A DNA stretch of 64,000 nucleotides from Casuarius casuarius (taxonomy: Eukaryota > Chordata > Aves > Casuariiformes > Casuariidae), in the NCBI GenBank assembly GCA_003342895.1, contig PTFA01000092.1, positions 1,024,717-1,088,716 on the forward strand. The letters are read 5' to 3'. The notes under the pieces were generated by a model, which had not been told where the DNA came from, ran no database searches, and worked only from the letters and a program-made list of their open reading frames with translations. Positions 58,421 through 64,000 of this stretch are shown here, one piece after another (the stretch's first letter is position 1; the number at the start of each line of letters is the position of its first letter). A program made the position numbers and the translations under genes.

Positions 58421-61280
58421 GCCATTTTAGCAGACATTTTTAAAACACCACCCCCCCCGCTTTCCCCTGTAAGACTCGGGTTCGGGGTGCCGCTTCCAAA
58501 CTTGGCTCCTGGCTGGGGATGGGAGTATCCTTGTCTTTCTGATCTTGGCGGGGGGAGGAGGGGGAAGCAATGCACCCTAAACCAGCTGAATTACACTGCT
58601 TCTGGGGCTCAGGATTATTACAGCCCCCCTCCCCAAACCCCAAGGCGGAACCGCGTTGGGGCTTGGGAGAGGGAGGAGAGCTTATATTCCTGAATCCCCC
58701 AAATCTATAGGTGCAATGCAAAATGGTCCCCATCTCCCTATGTGGCAAGGACACATCCTCCTTTTGCATCCTAGAGGGAACTTATTTTGCAAGGAGCACT
58801 TGCATCTACTCACTGGAAAGTTTGGGGGGACCCTCTGCCCCCCGGCAGAGCAAGGAGGGGGAAGCAGCGGGTTTACAGTAAGGCCCGGAGCGTGCGGGGG
58901 AAATCGTCGCGGCTGGGCTGGGCTTCCCAGAAGACATGAAATCAGCCGTGGGAAGGGGAGGGAGAGTGGGGGAGGCATCGCGTTACCGCTGGGAAGTCAG
59001 ACACGCTGGAGTTTAATGGCAACGTGGGGGTGGGACCTGGTCTCCCCTTCCTTTTGCATGTGTGTGGTAGTTTGTAAATGGGAAGGACTTATTTTTATGG
59101 CCATAAACTGTGCAGCTTGATTGCTAGACCTCTTCCTCTAATGACAAAGGGCATCTTCCTCCATCACTTTATAGCTGCTCCCCTTTCTCGTACATGGAGC
59201 TGAAGGCAGAGGATCCACACCGCACACTTAGGGAGCTGGGAATACCCACCTTGCGTTACTTTTCCTCACCTCTGAAATCCTCTCTGCAGTTATTTGTTGT
59301 GCAAATGCTGTTTACCCTCTGGCTGTGTAGACGAGGTGCTGAGCCCCAGGGGGGTGGCTAAGGTGGGCCTCAGGCCCCAGGTTTGCTTGCCTCTGTGAGA
59401 GGCAGACCCTTAGCTGCTGTCTGAAAGGGGCTGGGAGTAACTCCTGCCCATCCTCAGTTCCCAGGCATTTGTAGAGGTCTGACAGGGCAGAAGCCCCTGA
59501 CGGGAAACCTCCCCCTTCCTACCCTGCTGTTGCACCTTTCTTGTGGGTTCTGCAAAGAACAACTCCGTCACATACACATGGATGCTGGTATCCCTTGGAC
59601 ACGTGATGTAGAGTCCCCCGATGCATGCTGGCCTCCGTCTCTGACATCCTTAAAGCTGGCTTGTGTGAAACATCGTATCTTAAAATACTCCGTATCAATT
59701 TGGAGGTGGTTTACCTGTGCAAAGCAGAAACTTGAGCTGCCACCTAGCCCTCAAAAAGGGAGATTGTGGTGTGAATAAAGAAGTGTGATGATAAGCGCAC
59801 ACTGAGATAAGTTTCTGGGGTGGGAGAAAAACCCCCAAACCACCTTGCTCCTAGGTGAAGTGACTTTACATGGGGTTTCTGCTCACTGGCTCTGGGAGCC
59901 AGGTCATCAATAATGCCATGAAGCAAGGGCCATGGCACCCCTTCTATTTTTTTTCCAGATGTGGAAAGAAAACCTATTGCACCTTCCCCCCCTGCCCCCA
60001 ACTGCCTGATTTATTTTTGTCGAGGAGAGAAGCGCTTATTGTGTATATATTTGGGGAAACTTCCCCCCCGGTAGGTAAGTCTGTAGAAGTGGGCCTGCTT
60101 GTAACTGGTTGTAGTCCAGATTTCTGAAAGCACCATGTTTGTCCTTGTAGACCTCTGAATTTGCTGCACTGTGACTTGACCCTGTGGCACAGGCCTGAGA
60201 CACAGCAGATGAAGAGGAGTTTTCTAGAGTATCCTCCCCGTCCAGTTTTCTCCAGCTTCCCAAGCACGTGACAGCAGCAGTGCCTCAGGATGTCACGCGG
60301 AGAGGGGGATCTGTGAAGTTCTCAAGTAGCTGCTTTGCCACAGCATCTTGGGCTGGGGGAAGGTTGTTTTCAGCCTGTGAAAATCTGGAGATAGTCAACA
60401 ACATGTGTTGAACTCCAAAAATTACCTGGGTGGGCTGACTTCTTGGAAACTTGAAGTATTTTGCATTTTCTGTGGACTCTTATAGCAGGCATGAACTGGA
60501 GCTTTAAGGGAATGTGGCTACATTCGTAACACAAAACTAGCAGTTTTCTATCGTTGACACGATTCACACCTGTGCTGTGAGGCCTTGCTGCTGTTCCCCA
60601 GTTGGGGATGCTGGGGCAGAGAAGATTTCTGGGCCAGAAGTGTTCAGACTAATAGGACTTTAGTGTGAAATCTAGTCCTTTTAGGCAGGCAGACCTGGAG
60701 TTTGCCCTTTTGGGGACTGTATTTCAGATATTACTGGTTGTTTTTAGAGAAAAGCCTCTGTATGAGAGTTGAGAGCCTTTGGGGAGGAAGCGCCTCTATG
60801 AAACTGGCCCCGAGGGCCCTTGTAGGGGAGCCGTGGCCGCTTTTGGGCAGACGCAGGAGGGTTTGGAGGCAGCTGGCTCTGGGAGCTGGTTCATTTGCGG
60901 ACGGCTGTGACGTGCTGCGGGGAAGAGACGGGCAGTGAGCACGGCCAGGGCCTCGGCCTGGATACCTGCTTCTCCACTGATCCGATTAGAGCGTCCGGGT
61001 GTATTGATTGCGATCCGCGCTCCCATACGTGACTCAGAGGCCCTGTGCGTTTTGTACCAGCACGTAAATGAAGTTAGCTGCAAAGGCTTGTCTAGGAAAG
61101 GGCCTGGAAGGAGAGCGGGTCTGGTATGAGAGGATGTCAGGAAAGCGAACGGCGAGTTGCCAGGCACGGTTTTGTTGAGGAAAGGTGCAGCTCAAGAGGC
61201 TGAGATCACCTCGTCTGAGCGGCTGGACGCCTTCCAGCAAGTGCCAGGATTTTACAACGGAATAGTGAAGTGACACATCT
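58421..61280. other. Unique non-coding DNA
   Basis: No gene is recognised. A recursive-splice-like site lies at about 60061-60080. Sequence is otherwise mixed with chance frames only. Confidence 0.45.
60061..60080 (+). other. Recursive-splice-like juxtaposed acceptor and donor
   Basis: The sequence ttcccccccggtag is directly joined to gtaagt, giving a pyrimidine tract, AG and a full GTAAGT donor with no exon between. This is the known shape of vertebrate and fly recursive splice sites in long introns. Here it would fit a long first intron of a + strand gene. Unproven. Confidence 0.25.
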
Positions 61281-61907
61281 CTGTAATATTCCACTTTTCG
61301 TTTTGGTTTAGTTTAAAAAAAAAAAAATTAAAAAATATAATTTTCACCTGAATTAAAATACTTTTGATCTTTGTCTTTCATTTGAACTTTTTGCTTCAGA
61401 GAGAATAGATTAATAAACACTTTCAAATGGAAAAACATAGTTTGAAAAGGTCCCCCTTTTATCTTTAACAGAAAGCTTTGGTACTAACCTGGGTATGGGC
61501 TCTGACCCTCATTTCCTTTTGTGTTGTCTTTTTATCTTAACAACAATAAATTTGGTTTTATTGTGATCACACTGGCCTTTACTGGTCACTTTTTATTCTT
61601 TCTTTTTTTATTATTTTATTTTGAAGTCAGCACATTAAAAAAATTGCAATGTTATTTTAATCAGACTGAATGAAAGAGCAAATCAGAGCGAGAATTTTAA
61701 TCTGCCCCAAGCAAAACTGCCTTGTACATCTGTCATGTTGGGATTAGTGGAACTCTTTAAAGAAGCTGAAGACTTTTAAACAAAGTATTAAACATTTGTG
61801 ACCTGATTTCCATTCTTCCAATATTCTCATTAATAAGAGTGCAGGCTGAAAGACATCTGTTAGGTCCTATTTGTTTTAAGAATATTACAGAATAAAAAGA
61901 ATATTAT
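61281..61907. promoter_or_regulatory. AT-rich candidate conserved stretch
   Basis: Long AT-rich sequence includes cagcacattaaaaaaattgc, gttattttaatcagactg and tctcattaataagagtgc. Some of it is simple A/T runs (about 61310-61340, 61600-61625). The 61625-61880 part is the more enhancer-like. Confidence 0.35.
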
Positions 61908-61920
61908 GGGGGGGGGGGGG
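61908..61920 (+). repeat. G13 run
   Basis: Thirteen G within AT-rich sequence form a homopolymer. Confidence 0.95.
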
Positions 61921-64000
61921 AGGAGGGAAGGAGGAATCTAAATGTAACATTTAGAGCCAAATCTCTAAGCTGTGGCTTTTCCAAAGTGATTCTGTGTGCC
62001 CAAAATGGGGCAGGGAGGGATCGCAATATTGGTGAAGTCCGTCAAGCTGGACGCTCAAAACCATTAGTATCGCTCAGACAATTTAGCATTAACTCTTGAG
62101 GGGAAACTTTCCAGCACACTGCGAGCTTTGCCTGGCTGAAGGGTACATGCTGGGGGCTTCATCCCAAATTTGCCTCAGCATCTGCATGCTACCATGGTGC
62201 TGGAGGGGAGCCCGGTCGTGAGCCCCAAACAGCGCAGGAGCCGTGCGGGAACCTCCCTGGGGGGTGTCGCTGGGGTGAGCCGGGACTCGCTATAAAACTT
62301 GCAACCTCTGCAAGCTGCATTTGTGGGACTATGATTGCTGGGCGGTGCTGTCGTGCCAGCCGCGTGCGTGCAGGGAGGCAGGGCGCTCCCGCGAGGGGTT
62401 TTGCACCTTCTGGTGAACGCTGCCTCGACCTCCACAGCGGAGACGAGGCGATTCTGCCGTCCTGAGATAAAAGCTAGCTTGGATGGAAAGCAAGAGGAGA
62501 CTCAACCTTAAATCGTATATAAATATAGATCGTATGTATGCAGCACCTGAACGCATCCCGTGTTGCTATTGTCCAGCCAGAGGAAGGGAGTGGAAACGGC
62601 CGTCTTGGGTTTGCTGCTTATGTTTCGTTTGATGCTAACGCAGACAAAGTAACTGGCCCAGTCTGGACCCCTAAGGGGGGTGGTGGGGGGAGCCAGGCAT
62701 GTGTTCAGTAAACTACTCGCTGAAAGCATCCTTCATTATTAACATGGGTGTATGGTTTAAGAGAAGGTTGCTGTCGACTGCAATCTTTGCATCTTGTTTA
62801 TGCTTGCTGGGTAAAATATTAACTAAAGCATCTGAACATAAAGTTCTGGTGTGAAAGAATATCAGCAGGGGAGAGCCATATGGTGCCAGCATGCTAACAA
62901 AATACCAAACGTTGGAGATTCCTTTTTGCAGAAGACTGAAAACTCTCATTCCCATACATAATACATGAGTTCACGCCTTTGATTACTCTAAACATTAGCC
63001 CAAGCAGTGCAGGCGTCTCTTTGGAGCTAACACAACTTAGGGCATGCAGTTCTCTTCCCCCTCTTCCTTTACATAAAAGAAATCAATGTCGAGCTGTTAA
63101 GATACAAATATCCAATATGCTGTAAGACAATATGTTTCCAAAACTGCTGCATAAGCTGCCTGTGCTCTAATTAAATATAAACTGCAGTAGGGACTCGGGT
63201 TTCTTCTGTTTCGTTCCTTTGCTCGAAACCATTTGGCAATCAAGGAGCTTTTCTTAGGACAACATCTGCAAGTCAGGCCCCTGCTCCTTTTGTGGAAGTC
63301 GTGGGCACAACTGAACCTTTCTGATCAATGCTGGGAACAAAAGCGGGGAGCTGTAAATGTCTCTTTGAGCAGCAACTCGCAGGCGTATTTACCTGAATGC
63401 TCTCTGTGAGCGAAGGAGCCAGGTGTATTCAACAGAAACAAATTCAAACCCCGCATTAGGAGGATCCCCTGGTGAATATTATTATAAGGTATAAGAGATG
63501 TCCATGGGGGAGCTTTTATATATACAGTATTTAAAAACAAAGGTATTGCTGGCAAAATCCATAGGTGACACTCGGAGCACATTTTTAAACAATCCCTCAA
63601 ACCCAGCAATTTGAGGTTGAATAACTCTGCCTTTTGCTTGTCCCTGGGATCCCCAGGTACAGCTTGTTAAGTCTTGTGCTGGGTATCAAATTACCTGTGT
63701 GTAGAAACACCTCTGTAGCGCACAGAAACCTCCTCCTCAGCTGGCTCTGATCAGCTTGTGCGGCCCTGGACGCTCCCAAACCAGAGTTTGTCACCTTTTT
63801 CCTGCTCCTGGCTCTCTTCAGCCTAGAGATGGGGAGCTTTGGGCCAAAGCCACTGCTTGCATTTAGTCACTTGTTTCAGTGCTCGGGTATCCAAATCCCC
63901 TTGGAAGAACGTCAAGTTCAGCAGCTAAATGTAGACTTGGGTTTTCCTCTTTAGGCACTTGCGCATCTTATTCTGGGTCACTGGCGTAACTCGGGGATGG
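61921..64000. other. Unique non-coding DNA with AT-rich CNE-like blocks
   Basis: No gene is recognised. Clean AT-rich blocks at 62040-62110 and 62970-63250 look conserved (gatacaaatatccaatatgc, gctctaattaaatataaac). A TATA-like tttatatatacagtattt lies at 63514. The last 700 bp are mixed unique sequence. Confidence 0.45.
62970..63250. promoter_or_regulatory. Candidate conserved non-coding element
   Basis: Balanced AT-leaning sequence includes aaagaaatcaatgtcgagct, gatacaaatatccaatatgc, gacaatatgtttcc and gctctaattaaatataaac, without low-complexity decay. Regulatory role is inferred. Confidence 0.4.

Noticed and set aside
57458..58575. Frames of 250-367 codons on both strands
   Set aside because: They lie in a CpG island of extreme G+C; products are Pro/Arg/Ala/Gly-rich in all phases, as expected by composition.
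1..64000. Known microRNA, rRNA, CRISPR, phage or retroviral genes
   Set aside because: Reading for familiar mature miRNA sequences, tRNA/rRNA motifs, direct-repeat arrays and retroviral domains found none.

Overview
This window looks like nuclear DNA of a sauropsid vertebrate, most likely a bird (a crocodilian or turtle is possible). There is one CR1 LINE 3' end and several old MIR SINEs. Interspersed repeats are otherwise very sparse. Many short CpG-rich islands alternate with AT-rich blocks full of homeodomain-type ATTA/TTTAT cores. I see no bacterial, plasmid, phage, CRISPR, rRNA or tRNA gene, and no protein-coding gene that I can recognise. The longest open frames lie in GC-rich islands, cross single N calls or use non-ATG starts, and read as chance frames.

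Layout. 1-31.5 kb is mostly unique sequence with about 70 isolated N calls, one 55-base gap (6022-6076), one CR1 copy (about 12.56-12.74 kb), a small minisatellite (17.46-17.55 kb), an imperfect palindrome (about 17.95-18.01 kb) and CpG-rich islands at 16.1-17.0, 18.4-19.1, 21.3-21.9, 22.4-22.7, 26.7-27.1, 27.5-27.7 and 28.8-29.3 kb. 31.5-50.8 kb has no N calls, four MIR loci (one of them split), several AT-rich blocks that look like conserved regulatory elements, and a cluster of closely paired 3'/5' splice-site matches on the + strand between 42.7 and 49 kb. 50.85-51.27 kb is a CpG-island promoter candidate with two CCAAT boxes in the same orientation. 52-58.4 kb holds further CNE-like blocks and a second group of CpG islands with MEF2/TATA-type motifs and good splice donors. 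58.4-64 kb is unique, AT-richer toward the end, with a recursive-splice-like site near 60.07 kb.

Interpretation (inference). The pattern fits the regulatory neighbourhood and 5' end of a developmental regulator or long neural-type gene on the + strand, whose coding exons would lie to the right of the window. I could not name the gene. No alignment could be run, so calls of conserved elements rest only on composition and motif content and have modest confidence. The minus strand was not scanned systematically for splice signals.
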